Of a DNA stretch of 64,000 bases, positions 11,651-24,849 are shown in pieces. Within the stretch, counting starts at the first letter, position 1. Every line of letters starts with the position of its first letter. The notes below the pieces were generated by a model, which was given only the letters and a program-made list of their open reading frames with translations, was not told the DNA's origin and searched no databases. Origin of the DNA: Syngnathus acus. Its lineage: Eukaryota > Chordata > Actinopteri > Syngnathiformes > Syngnathidae. The translations under genes and the position numbers were made by a program. The stretch spans positions 3,349,501 through 3,413,500 of the forward strand of contig NC_051101.1 in NCBI RefSeq assembly GCF_901709675.1, given 5' to 3'.

Positions 11651-14600
11651 ATCTGTGTGTGACATGATGCTTGACTTTATTTTCGTACACGAGCGCCTCG
11701 GTCTTCTCAGAAAACGATTTCCGTAATTGTTGACTGTCCATGTTTATGCTCCTTCATTTCCTCTGTCTCTTACTGGTCACAAACAAGTCACTGCACATCA
11801 ACTTTTTAACTCATTAGCGGAAATTCCAATGAATTCCCCGTAGTGTCCATCTTGGAATGGAGCCGTGTCTCGCTGGCTCGCCATCTTATTAAAGATCCAT
11901 CGGAGGCCCGTTGAGACAAACGGGTCACTCTGAATTGGGCGGCAGGATCGAGTATTTCCCCCAACACCAACAACGTTCTGTTTTTTTTGCTTTGTTTTGA
12001 CAATATGCGGATTAGCAAACCCTGTTGTGGCTTCCTCTTATCTGTATCAGCTTCTTTCTATCCTGGTTTCCAAAATTCCATCACCAAGTTTGTACCAGAA
12101 AGCTGTGTGCAGGGGGGGGGTAAATAAGCGGAGGACGGCGTGTACCACATGACCTTACTGCCAAAGCGCTCCCTTGTCAAATGTACACAAGTCAAAATTT
12201 GGAGTCACACACCTTTAGTGTAGTACCATGTTCAGCCATATCATGTCATCGGGCGACACTGAGGTCTACTGCAAGAGATGTAATAAAATTAGCAGCATGT
12301 CAAAGAGGCAGAAGGTTGTTCGAGTAATTTTCGTTTTCACATAGAAGGGAGAATATTTGTCCTTGATTTTTATTCCCTACTCCAATTTTTTGCATTTCTG
12401 CTCCACTTGCTAATTTCCGTTAGCCTGTAAATGGGGTTTTGAGTTGTATATTAGCATTGGGCTAGCAATGGCCCCGCCCCATAGACAAAACAGCATCCGA
12501 GGCCTGCCTCACTGTCATCAGAAGAAACAAATGTTACAAAGATGTCCGGCAAATTTATATATCATAATAAAAGCGCCTGGTGCCCTGGCATTTACCCTGA
12601 ACATTAGACAGGTGCTGTCATGCATTTCGCCTCTGCGTCATCAAGCGAGTCCTCGCCTACTTTTGCATGCCATCTCCGCCAGTGATGAACAATCACACGT
12701 GTGTGCGTGCGTGCGCGAGCATTAATCATAGGAGCCGAGCAGGAGGCTGGCGGCTGCGCTCTCCATCTGTCTCTGTCTACAGCACTGAGGTTTTTTTTTT
12801 TTATGCTGACGACCGGGCGAGGTAAAAGTCAGCCTTCGCGCTTTGGTATTATGGGATGTGCAGGGAAATAAATGATAAAAATGCAACGCTATTAAAGGGC
12901 AACGCTGCAGCCATTGTGTGCAGAGATGCTGGTTCGAGGTTTTGCGGGTTAAAGCCAACAGTGAGCAAAAACAGTACTGGGAAAAATTCTAAATCAAAAA
13001 TGCTAACAAAGTTTAAAAAAAAAATACTACAAGAAAAAAACAAGTCATAAACCAAAATATACTCGAGATAAAAACACAAATCATGACTCATTGAAACTTT
13101 AACCTGAGTTGGAAACCCTAAGCCAAGCTTAAGTAGCGTTAGCTAATTGTAATTTCTGTCAGCCATTAATACAGAAACTCAAATAAATGTATTCATTTTG
13201 GTAGCAGCAAACTAATAATGCACCTCAAGCATGATCACAACTCTTAGCAACATGCAAACATTTCATCTGAATGGACATATAAGACTAGATTAGCATGTAG
13301 TCGTCAAAATTGACCGACTAATAATATTTTTGAAAGGGCCTCATATCGGCGGCCCATTAATCTGTTGGACTTTCGACATTTGCAATTGCTGGAAGAAAAA
13401 AAATTCTTTCAGAAATGATTGGTTGTGTGCAGCACGCCTGCTGATCAAATGAGTAAGCAAGCGTAGCCGCAGCCCCAACGTCACCATGAGTGAATTTGTT
13501 TTCGCAGCGAGATCCCCGCACGTGGCAAGGTCAATGTCATCTGCGAGTATCGGCGGACATAAAGATGCATGCCGTGGTTAGTCCCAACCGTGCTGCTACA
13601 CGCGTGTGTGACCTTGGAGGAAAGGGAGCTCTCAGATGCTCATTAACATGGATGAAGCATGGCCGCCGGGTGAATATGCCTCAGCCCGCTTTCCCGCAAG
13701 CTAATAGCAGAGAAGACGGAACCAACGACGAGGCGCTCTAAAGTGCAGCCGTGCATGCGTAAACCTCCACCATCTCCTTTTCATCATATGTGCGTGTAAG
13801 CCGTCACTACAATAAAGAGATCGGGATGGAAATGTTTTATTTATTTTTTTTATAATAGAATTTTATTAATCTATTGTTACATTTCAAGACTATATCAAAC
13901 CGCACCGCATAAGCAGTCAACACAGCGCACAGTAGGAGCGTATAAATATGCTTAACCCGTGTCCCCCCTGAGTCAACTTCTTAGAGGAGCCCATAAAAAT
14001 AAATCTAACAGAGTTTGTCAGAGATTTGCACGCGCACAGCTTGGGGTGTCCCGGTTGTAAAAACAACAGGTGGCGCGTGACATTCGAAAAGCAAGCGTGG
14101 GGACAAAAATGATTTGGCGTGAGTAAGGTAGGATGGGCGACATGATAGCAGATGTGTCTTTAAGGTTATTGATTAAAAATTCTTATTAGCCAACGGTGAA
14201 GTGACAAAAATGCTCTAACTGGTTCGTGAAGCAAATTTGAAGCTTCATTTTCCCTATCACCACATTTTAGTGTTGTTACTAAAAAACTTCACCATGGAGG
14301 TACTTGGCTATTTTTTTCTGAAGCTTTTTAGTGATGTGGAGCAGAGTTGCTGCCGGGGAAAAGACTAATTGGACTAATTAGCAGCAAAGCAAGGCTCGCC
14401 TCGACAGTCCGGGATGTCAGAAGAATGACGGGGGAAGAAAAAGTCTCCACCGGTGATGAAGTGAAGCCACATTTTGATGTGCCGCTACCGCTCCAAGTCA
14501 CCTTTGACACATGGGCGCTCAAACTCAGCTTCGCCAGTGCTTTTGATTCACTTTAACTGCGTGGACTGGATTCACGTGAAAGCATCCTTTCTACTCTCCA

Positions 14601-17600
14601 AACTACATTTTTATTCTTGGACACCCTCAGGGAGACATTGATTGAGAATATTTCCTTTAATGTAATTGTTGATGGGACTTGACGGGAATCTCGTAGAGGA
14701 CCTTTGCTCTGCATCATTAAAAGAATAGAAATCAATTCGGCTTTGGGCTCGGAGCCATTTGTCACCCGAGCGGCCGCACCGTGACCACCTCGGCCACTTC
14801 ATCGGGTATCCTCCGCTCAGGCTAATAAGCTACTGCACGAGAGCTGTACATTTGTAGCACGTCCGCCATTGACGAGTTAACCTCCTCCTTCATCTGTTTC
14901 CACACGGAATGCCATCACATGGTGATTGCCTGCCATGTTTTCCTCCCGAGGCCCGGCGCTCCCCCCCCCCCAAGTCCGTATATCTCGTGCGCTAATGATA
15001 TCATTTGATGGATTTTGCGACCCGTGAGTGGTTTGATACGGCGCCAAACGTTTGCTCTTCCTACTCTGCTACTCTAAACATAGGGGCTGGCGGTTCATTT
15101 GCTACCTGCGACTTCATCCACAACTGTATACCGCCACAATCATGTTGCAATTATAGAAACTGCTAATGTGATGCAAAAAGGCAATATAACAGCATGTAAC
15201 TTGTATTTGATAGCATAAAAAAAAAAACCCATATTGACATCAACGGTCGCTAGCGCTCAGGGCCTGTGAGGACAATTCTGAAATCTGGTTGGTCAAAGGA
15301 ACAATCACGTTTATCTAATAGGACAAACAATCAAATAAAAACTAAAAATATTCAAAAGACGTGGACTAAACACAAACCCACTGATGGCACCCTTTAGGTT
15401 TATATTTCAACATAGATTAAAAAACATATTTTCTTTTCTTATACCAGGTTTTCAAGCTATCAAGTCTTTTATCTGAATACAACTGACATCAAATTATTTT
15501 ATTTATCCTCGACAATTCTTGTGGAAAATTTAGTTAGCCCCGTTTTCCACTCAAATCAGGGGTTGGCTATGACAAACAATAAATAAATGACAAATATTTT
15601 TTTTAATATACCCATCCGAAGGCGCTAAACTGTGACAAGTCGGCAAAATCAAAAACTGTGGACAATTGTAACTATAGCAACGGTACTCCGATGATCAAAG
15701 CATTGCCCCCACACCTCATCCGTGAATAACCCGAACGCCGTCCGTCCACACCGAGCATCAAACGTCTCCGCAAGCATCTCGCCCGCCGCTTGATATAAGA
15801 AACACGCCTCCCTCGCCGTGAAATCATGCGGGCAGCGTGTGAGCTGATGGAAAGATGTGATGTGGAACGGAGAGTGAGAGAGAACGAGGCCATGGCAGAA
15901 AATCCCTCATTACACTCTGGTCACAGTTTTGCACTATTACCTCCAAGAAAACACAATTTTGGCCCAAAGGTATACAAAGGGAGAAATGTTTTCCGTTTTG
16001 TCTGCACCAATGGCAACATACAATTAATATACGATTGATACACTGCAGTTCGTCCATAATGTGGTTTATTAGCCTCGTTTGTTGATATTCTGCATTAACA
16101 CATGACCATACAGAGCTCGGGCCAAGGCCATGTCTATTCTACAAATAGTGATTTGGCGCCAACTTGTTCCGGGATTCTTTAATATTTTTAAAGCACTAAA
16201 ATGTAATATGTGCCTAATAGATGAAAAACAAAATGGAGACATGTGAAAAATCTATTAAGACTTTAATTTTCTGACTGCTTTAAATACAATTTTTGGGCAT
16301 AAATAAGTTAGAGAATAAATACAATCATAGCAGCACAAAGTTGCCCCCAGTCTCGTTTGTCCAGCTTGAAGTGAACACATATCAAACGTGTAAGCTGGCA
16401 AATAGGAAACGCATCATTAGGGTTAGAATTATGCTGGTCAAACAACATGGAACGAGACCGTGAAGGACGAGGGGAGGGGCAGGGGGGAAGTTGCTGGAGG
16501 TCACAGGAGGTAGCATCTTACTCTCCTGCCAGTTTCTATTTATTTATATATTTTCCTTTTTATACATGCAGCAAGAAATGCTCGTCGATGGCTATGATTG
16601 TCATAAGCACCGACGCAAATGCTACTGCATTGTTCATCGTCTCTGTCAGAAGCTGGACAATCAGCGGAAATTAATCACGTAGCACTGCGTCGCCTTTGCG
16701 TGCAATTCTGTAGCGGATCCCAAACTGAACCCCTCTTTTTTTTTTTTTTTTTTTAATACCTTCATAGCACACGCTCGTTGTAAGCAAGCTAATAAGGACA
16801 AGTGTATTTGCGTTTGCCCCGTTGGGGGCGTGATCACTCGTTATGTAGCTTTTGCCAGCTCTTTCTCTCCTTTTGCATGCCGACTGTGCGTCTGGCATGC
16901 AGATGAAGATCTGGTGCCACGCTCAAGCTGCGTGTGCCCTGTCTGGTTTTTACACGCCCCCGAGCGGGCTTTATGAATGACTAAGTTGAGAGCAGCCAGA
17001 ACAGGGCCCATGGCAGTTTTTTGGGGGCGGGGGGGTATGTCAGACAGCAACGTTGTCCCAGTGCTGCCATGTTGGAGGCATGTTTGTGTTAGTGTGCCAG
17101 GGGCAGGATGGGGAGGAGGACTCTGCAAACATGGTGCAATAGGGTGTCAATCCACCCGTTGAGTCCAAGTGCTTTTAAAACAACCTTCACTGTTTATGCG
17201 TGCATGTGTGTGTGCGTGTCTTCTTCCTATCAAAGCTTTTTGAGTTCAATACTGCAATGAATCAAACTCTCGACATTGCGTGGAGTCAATGATTTTGACA
17301 GCATTGATGGATGGATTCCTTTCCATCCGGCAAAGAGAAAGGAGGAAGCATGGTCGACGGAAAGAAGGAAGAAAAGAAAATAGGAACGAAGGAAGGAATG
17401 ACGCATGTTGCATATTACCAATTAGAGGAAAGATGGGAAGGAAGGGACTGTGCATGATTCAGGAAGGAAGCAAGGAAGGGCTCTAAGAAATGTGAGCGAA
17501 GGTAGACAGTGAGGGAAGAAGGATGGATTGTTTGGTACTTGGTAGTAGGCAGGACAGTCAGGAAAGAAAGGGATTTGGAAGTGAGAAAAGTTGAAAGAGG

Positions 17601-17632
17601 GAAGACAATATCTGCACAATCCAGAAACTTCC
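11651..17632. other. Intergenic stretch between the L2 copy and mamstr
   Basis: I see no gene with support. Short open frames on both strands (for example 13490-13741 and 14347-14556) lack domain signatures and paired splice sites. The part next to 17632 should include the mamstr 3' UTR (minus strand), and 17320-17600 is purine-rich (GGAAGGAA-type) on the plus strand. Confidence 0.55.
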
Positions 17633-20600
17633 TCACCACTGCTCTATCATCAGATCCAACACTCGATTGATGTTGAGATCCGAATCCAGACCGAAGTCGG
17701 TCTCCGCGAAGGGAGGCGGCGGCGGGGTGAGCAGTCGCATGCCGGACGTCAAGGTCTCGAGGATGTCGGCGGCGCCGAACATACCCTGAGCTCGACGCTT
17801 ACGAGACTTTCTGGCAGAATGCAACGGAGGCGAGGTGCAAATGGGCGGTGGCGCCGGCGCCGGGGCGACGTGACTCGAGGGGATCACGGCGGGAGACGGA
17901 GGGAGCTCTAGGAGAAGTGAGGAGCAGAGAGGCAGGAAGGTGCTATCCTGCTGGGATTTTTGGGACCGATCCACTTGCGGAGCAGGGGATGACGTGATCG
18001 GAGATTTGTCATCAGAGCTATTGACAGAGTCTGGAAAAGAACCCAAAAAGACCACATAGTTTCTTAAGAGCTGGCAAAAACAAACACATGGGGCTAAAGA
18101 CAAACACGTGTGGCTAAAGACAAACTCATGTGGCTAAAGACAAACTCATGTGGCTAAAGACAAACTCATGTGGCTAAAGACAAACTGTGGTCAGGTTTTT
18201 ACTTTCTGGACCTGGATCTGCCACCTATGGGTTTATTGTATCGAAGAGATACTCACCAACTGAAGCAATGGGCTCATCCAAAATGTCATCTATCGACTGT
18301 CGAGGGTCCATCTGAAGACAAGGGGAAAAACCAAGTTAAGTACTTCTACTCTCAGTCGTCTAATACATGAGGAGCTTAACTTGTGTACTTGTGCCATCTC
18401 TGGCAGATGGCAAGCTCCTGGTTTGCATGGACCCACCTGTGCTTTCTGAATAGCCTCCTGCAGTTCCTCCTCCAAGCTACGAATGCCTGGCGAGTTTCGG
18501 ACCGGACTTGCTGTGATCTGCACTGGCAGCTCAAAGTCTCGGCCAATCGTATCGCTGGGCCAAGGCTGGGAGCAGAATACCTACAAATGAGGGCCAAATA
18601 AGCGCCAGTTGAGCGACTACTCTACACGATGAAAGACTTGAGTGAAGTCTTGCTGGATTACCTGCGTAAACAGTACCTCAGTTTGTGTGTCTGTTTCCCG
18701 GTTGGTTCTTCTGCATCCTGGTTCCTGTTGCAGGAATGGATGAAGGGATCTTGCACAAGACTGGTAGATAGAGTCAAAATATAAATAATGAAGAAACGAT
18801 GTATGCTACTCGCAAAACGTTAAAGATATTTGGCTTTCGGGTGACTTCCACTATCTCTGTTAAAAACTGCTATCTATCTGAAACTTTAGTGAGAGTTTAA
18901 GATCTCCACCAAAAGCCAAAGAATGCCAAAAAGTGTTTTCCCTCACTTCATGGACTGTGTTGGGAGAGGCTTCTCTTGCCCTGCACTTGATCTTCTCTTT
19001 CCTGTCCAACTCCACAGCCGACTCAGTCCTCCAATTGGTACCGCACTGCAGCGGCGACGAGGACGACATGGGTAAAGTGGGACTTGGCGTTTCGGGGGCG
19101 GTACGGGCAGGAGCGAAGAAGACAGCATTGATAGGACCACACTGTTCACCAGACAGACTGATGGAGAGAGCGTTGGTGAGGCCATTTGGGACTACATTGA
19201 GAATGCCGTTGGGGACTCCGTGATCCGTCATATAAGTCTGTTGGTTCGGGCTGCTTCCGGGCGAGTCTCCGGAGCTGCAGCTTGAGCTGGGGCTATGGTG
19301 GGCCAGAAGCGGGTGCGAGGGAGTCAGGGTCTCCATGCTGCCCCCTAGTTGACAGATAGGCGCAGGAGTGATGCACGAAGGGGGGAGCTGGAAGGGGCGA
19401 AGGCGCTGCAGCAGGGCTGGCTTGGTGCCGGAGACGGGGAGGCCTCGCTTACGCAGCTGTTGCCTCAACTCTGACACCTGCGGAGACAAAACTCATGAGG
19501 TCATCCGAGGTTGCCCTCAGTATTAATTGCGAGTATGACTGATGAGCTCTTGGATATTTCTGGATTGACGCCATCGCTTCTCTTACTTTGAGATCAACGA
19601 GATTTGCAGGGAGGAGCTCAAGTTTGGATTCATTGTTGGTGTCCTGTGGCATGTGGTTGGTGGCGGCGGTGGGAACGGGTTGAGGGTTCAGGGGCGGAGT
19701 TCCAGATGAATTCTGTTCTCTACAGAAATAAAAAAAAAAAATAAGCAGAAAAACGTTACTAGTCTTCTTGAGTTGCACCTTGACTTGCAAGTTTAGAAAG
19801 TCAGCATTAGTGGATACCTAGGCACCACGGTAAGTTGTTGTTGCTGCTCTTGCTGAAGGTTCTGCAGCTGCAGAAAGACTTGTTGCTGCCTGAGGAGATG
19901 AGAACTGGCAGCATCTAACGGCTGGCTTGGAGGGCTCTTCTGTTTGGCTCCTCCTTCTTGAGAGACACACGCCACAGGTAAAGCACCTGGTCTCGGGTTT
20001 TGGCCGAGAGAGGATCAAAGCAAGACTCTACCTCCGCTACCTGACGCCCCTCTTTGGTCTGGAGGAATGTACTGGTGATACTTGAGTTTCTTCATCTTGG
20101 GCTTGGTGTCCCGCGGTTTCCGTGAACGTGCCAGGTGGGTGAGGTTGAAGGCGGGCGTCGGGGAAGAGAAACAGGCAGGACTGGGGGGCCGAGCTGTCTG
20201 CGAGGGTTCAAAGCAGGCTCAGTGGAGTCACTCCAAGGCTGGCGTATTTAAGATGCGACGCGGGGGAAATGTCGAGCTGTTTCCGCCGTTGTTTGACGGC
20301 GTTTGCACCGAGCCGAGGTTAAACTCTCGACAAATCTCCAGAGGACAACACGCGTTGGCTTTGACACGCGGCCACGTTGTTTGCGTGTGGACGTGTTAAC
20401 CCGCGGGGCAAATACACGCCAGGCGCCCACAAGTGCAAATTGACAGTAATGAATGCGCAGCAGCTTAAGGTCGAGTTCACAAAACACAAGTGCGAGCATC
20501 TTGTTAAGGTGAAGAGCTTCACCTAGCTTACGTTGTTGTGAATTCATCTCATTAAGAAACATGTACATTTTAATTCACAAGTCAAATGCTGACTAATGCA

Positions 20601-21337
20601 TTTCATCGACATTATTTAGAAGATACGCACATAAGCAAATTAATAGGAATCTTTTTTTTTTTTAAACAAGCTATTTTAGATGAGAATGATAAATAGTTCA
20701 ATAACTATGGTATGTAAACCACTAATTTTTCTTCCCTGTTGTGAAGAAATAAACACAAGAAATATAAGAATTTAGGTGCTCCTGATCTCAGCAATTATTA
20801 TCCAAAACAACAATACGTGAGCGCACATTAACCTTTGGCAGCAGGGGCGTGGTCTGGGAGATCAGAAAGATCCCGTTTGGTCGACTGGTGGTTGCCATGG
20901 AGTTGCTTTCACACAGTGCCACGCCGGTTGACGCTTGGATGCCCTCGGTTGCCGGGAGCAACGCCAAACCGGACTAAAAGAGGACACAGACGTCAGTCTG
21001 AGTTGTCACGGAAACTTGTCAAAAGTTGGTCATCAGAAAAGAGAAAAAAAAATTATTTCAATAAGTTTCACCTGAACGTGAAGCGGACTTCGATTGAGGG
21101 GCGGGCCCACCGATGACAAGCCACTCAGCAATTGGTCATCCGAGAACCCCGATGGCGAAGGGAAGGCCGAGGCCACCGGTAGGGGGGCGACACGTCGCTC
21201 GTCCGGCGAAGAGGAGGACGAGGAGCGGGAGGAGACATCATCTTCAAAGACATCTGCGGGCAGCGGGAAAGAGGCGGCGCCTGTGGAAATGAAAGTGAAA
21301 CGACGTGAAGGTCCCCAGTTGTTGAGTCACGTGTGCT

Positions 21338-21372
<35 letters not shown>

Positions 21373-24300
21373 CTAACAGTTGTTAAGGTGTGGTTTGTCT
21401 TTAGGTTCCCCGGGCGCAGGTGGATCTTGGATCCCCTCTCTGAGGTCCCGACGAGCCTTCTTCTGCCTCGAGGCCCCGCACTCGCTCTTCTCTGAAAAAC
21501 AGCAGCCACAGAGAAGCAGCAAAATTCAAGTAAAACCAAAATGTGATCTATTCATGTATAAATGTAAATAGTCCTTTCAGATTCGAAAATGACAGACCTA
21601 GCAAAGATGTCAGTAAGAGTTCTGACGGCTTATTTTGCGTGCTGTCACCACTGTATTGAAGGACTTAAGAGGTCACATTTGTTTTCAAGTGACAGCTGAC
21701 CAGGGGGGAAGCTAGGTGGGGGGGGGGGGGGGCTTGGATCCTCTAGGTGCCAGACCAGAAAATTGATTTTGGGGTATTCTCTAATTTGTTTTTTCATATT
21801 TACACCCAAGAAAACATAATGAATCTTTATGAGCATTTTCCAAAGAATTTTTGGGGTTTGTAATTTTTGTTTTGTAAACCCACTGTGATATCTTTGCCCC
21901 TCCCCCCTTCTGCCTCCATAAAAAAATATTCTAACTCTGCCAGTGCATCTGCCCACATGTGAACACTTCTTACACGCCTTGCAAGCGTGTGACGTTGTGC
22001 TGTGTTTGTCCGGGGCATCACCTTGCACAGTTCCAGCAGTGACTCCACCAGGGGGCGTCTTCTGATGTCTACCGGCGCTGTTGTCAGTTCGACGCTGCGT
22101 CAGGAAACAAAGTCAAGATGCCAAGCAGATCCTCACAATATTCACTTTGGTGAATCTTTGGAGAAACAAGACAACTCACCAGAGCTTCACTCTTGTTTTT
22201 TGGTTCATTTTTAGGTGGGCTGACTGATTTCACGCCTGTAGAAAAAACAGAACACTTAAGAAAAATCAAAATGATGATTCTACTGCAGTGAACTAAAGAA
22301 TTGCACGATTTTATAGATTTTTATACAGGCAAATATTTTGCAGAACATGTTTTACTGTCTTTCCAAACAGAAGACAATTGCTCTTTTGAAAACTTGAAAA
22401 GATTTTGAATATAATCTCACGAGATTAATTTTTCAAGATGGTGACTAAGAGTGCAAATGAGTCACAAATGTTGAGCGTTGCATATAAAACCAACCCGAGT
22501 CTGCATTGATCTCGCTCTGCCTTCGGTTCTGGATCCTCAACTGCAGCACTGAAAGACAAAATTAAAAATAAAAAAATAAAAAGATGAGTGATGCATTTGC
22601 ATCAATGGGATGATAGTTGGCTTTAATGGCTCCGTGAGGAATGACAAGTAAACAGCAGTCCAATCGATAAATCACACTTGACAGAGAAAGACGAGTCGAG
22701 CAAAGATGGGAGGCTCGCTCGCATTACCTAATGACTTTGCAACGCTGGCGCCGCGCAATTTGTCTGTTAGCGTTGAGCACACACGCAAACAGGTGAAGCC
22801 GATGAGACATTTGAGTGAGACCTGACCGAGGCGGGGGAGGGGTGGTAGGCCTGCCCAGGGTTGGCATTGGAGGCCAGTGACTATTTATCTCTATGTCTAT
22901 TTTAGTCAGCCCCCCCACCCCATCACCCCCTTCAGCTGTCCCAGCCTCTCATGTACTCCCCTCGCTCGCCATCCTCCCTCCCTCACGTCATCCTTGCTGG
23001 TGCTGCCAGAACTCATCTTGTGGACTTTGCACACAAAAAAAGTTGAGCAAATGTACTATCAAAAAAGACTTTTCAATTCACTTTGATGTCAGTGCCAGGT
23101 GAACGAAGCACTCTCCAAAAAAAGCGATTTCAAGTGTGCTTATGAGCATGACATAATGGCTCCTTAGCATGCTTCGACGTCGCTTCTTTTCGTTAGCCTG
23201 TCGATGGCTTTTTGTATTGTCTTTTAGCAGCAAGCTAAATGGCTTGTTTTATATTGTTCTATGTGCCCTCTCTGCATCCATTGCAGCCTGGTCATCCTGG
23301 AAGGGGGATCCTCTGTTCTCTTCTCAAGGGTTCTCATTTTTCCCCCAGTAGGGGTTTTCTGAGTTTTTCCTTGCCCTCCTGGGAGTTTAAGATCAGGGGA
23401 TGTTTGAAAATAATTTTTGTACATGTGAAGCCCTTTTATACTTGCTTGTGATTTAGGGCTATATGAATAAACTTGACTTGACTTGACTTGGCTTTTCCTA
23501 AAATGCGGGGTAAGCATGTTTATAAGCAACACGTGTTGATACAAATCATTCCGATGAGAGGATATGTTCAAAGTGATATTCTGGTCTCAGCATTCACCTC
23601 TCGTACATGTGTGATAGCACACACACAGAGCAGCTGCCAACCTTCCTCATCCTCCTCTTCCTCACAGACCCCACTTAAGCCCACCCCTCAAACCAGGAAT
23701 CACGTTTTGCCGGCAGGTGTGAGCGCACCTTGGGGACAACCCGGACGACCACGACATCATTTCCTTTGCTCGAAAAGACAACAGCTGCTCACCAACCTGA
23801 CAACAGCGTCAGGAAGTGCTCGTCAAATGAAGCCTATGGAATCCTGGGAATGTGTTCTGACCGCTGAAGGCAGAGTCATCAATGCACTTTGGCCGACCAA
23901 TCAGCTCACACAGACATTGATGCTGACGCCTACCCACATTTGTCCACTTTTGTCAAAGCTAGACAACAAAGGTAGACTTTCTCATTCATAACCTCTTCCT
24001 CAAGTATCACAATACTTATACGAAAAGTAACTATATTACTAGTTACTCAAAATGTCAACCATGATTGAGTAACATGTTACTCGAGCTACATTCTTCACGC
24101 AACAGGAAGCGCTAAATGGGAAGTGATGATTTAAATGTAAATTTCAAACTAAAATACAATCGTTACTACTGTTACAAAAATACGATTACGCTTATTTACA
24201 GTACTGAACTACGTAGACTATATTGTCGTGTAACGTGATCGATTAAGTGTCAAACAGCAATACGCAAGACAATAAATACTTAATGCTATTGATCAGGGGA

Positions 24301-24480
24301 CACCCCAAGTGACTGAAAATCCAACTCACCTTCACCTCCACACATCGAAGTTAACGTAGCCAATTCCTCCACGATTTATGGGCAGTTTGTTGTCTACTTA
24401 ATTGGTTCCGTTCGCACGAGCTCACCTGAGCGGAACTTGTTCCTGATGAGGAGTGACCTCTCGGAGGCCAGCAGCGTCAT
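17633..24480 (-). CDS. mamstr: MAMSTR: MEF2-activating motif and SAP domain transcriptional coactivator, complete
   Basis: Fifteen exons (minus strand, 5' to 3'): 24480-24426, 22548-22495, 22235-22180, 22094-22022, 21491-21378, 21280-21072, 20973-20833, 20197-20041, 19956-19818, 19719-19587, 19477-18947, 18760-18677, 18580-18437, 18311-18257, 18030-17633. Together they make 2,343 nt, 780 residues, with all phases consistent. Domains: N-terminal MTLLASERSLLIRNKFRS-VLQLRI, the MEF2-binding motif shared with myocardin (1-24); basic KPKMKKLKYHQYIPPDQ (about 265-283); Gln-rich stretch QQQVFLQLQNLQQEQQQQ (about 310-328); SAP domain DLKVSELRQQLRKRGLPVSG (about 373-407); SLEEELQEAI and IDDIL (about 618-641); acidic/proline-rich C-terminus ending LDLMIEQW. 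There are no RPEL actin-binding motifs, which excludes MRTFA/B and full myocardin. LEEELQEAI...IDDIL and the nearby dbp both point to MAMSTR. The family boosts MEF2-driven muscle transcription in the nucleus. The protein is much longer than the human one I recall (about 415 residues). Confidence 0.92.
18081..18186. repeat. 20-bp minisatellite in the last mamstr intron
   Basis: About five tandem copies of a 20-bp unit, TGGCTAAAGACAAACTCATG, the first copies slightly diverged. They fill nearly half of the 226-bp intron between exons 18311-18257 and 18030-17633. Confidence 0.93.
21337..21370. repeat. (GT)n / (CA)n repeat beside a mamstr 5' splice site
   Basis: Seen on the minus strand, the exon 5 donor GTTAGT (21377-21372) is followed after a couple of bases by a run of about 15 CA units. 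Confidence 0.93.
21718..21732. repeat. 15-G homopolymer in mamstr intron 4
   Basis: An uninterrupted G run on the plus strand (C run on the transcribed-sense minus strand) between exons 22094-22022 and 21491-21378. Confidence 0.95.
23258..23491 (+). mobile_element. L2 LINE 3'-UTR-only copy in mamstr intron 1
   Basis: The segment repeats, with small changes, the 3' UTR of the L2 copy at 10680-11650: TGTGCCCTCTCTGCATCCAT, CCCTTTTATACTTGCTTGTG, GGGCTATATGAATAAA. It ends in a short ACTTG tandem tail, a usual L2 3' end. No coding part remains. It lies antisense to mamstr. Confidence 0.85.
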
Positions 24481-24661
24481 GATGGCTCTGAAGGGCGGCG
24501 GCGTGGCAGAGAGACACAAGAGGGACTACCTGGTGTGTCCACCAGGATGAATGGAACCTCTTCTTCTTTTTGTGCGTGCCACTGCGGGGAAAGCAACAGA
24601 ATGAGAGAGGCAAATGCTTGCAAATCCACTGATAGACATAAAGTGATATTGATAGAGGCAC

Positions 24662-24849
<188 letters not shown>

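Noticed and set aside
23488-23991. 167-codon plus-strand open frame in mamstr intron 1
   Set aside because: It starts next to the L2 tail, contains a Ser run from a CTC/TCC repeat and has no recognised domain.
17633-24480. Myocardin or MRTFA/B as the identity of the SAP gene
   Set aside because: The N-terminal motif fits myocardin too, but no RPEL motifs are encoded in any exon, and SLEEELQEAI...IDDIL plus the neighbouring dbp fit MAMSTR.
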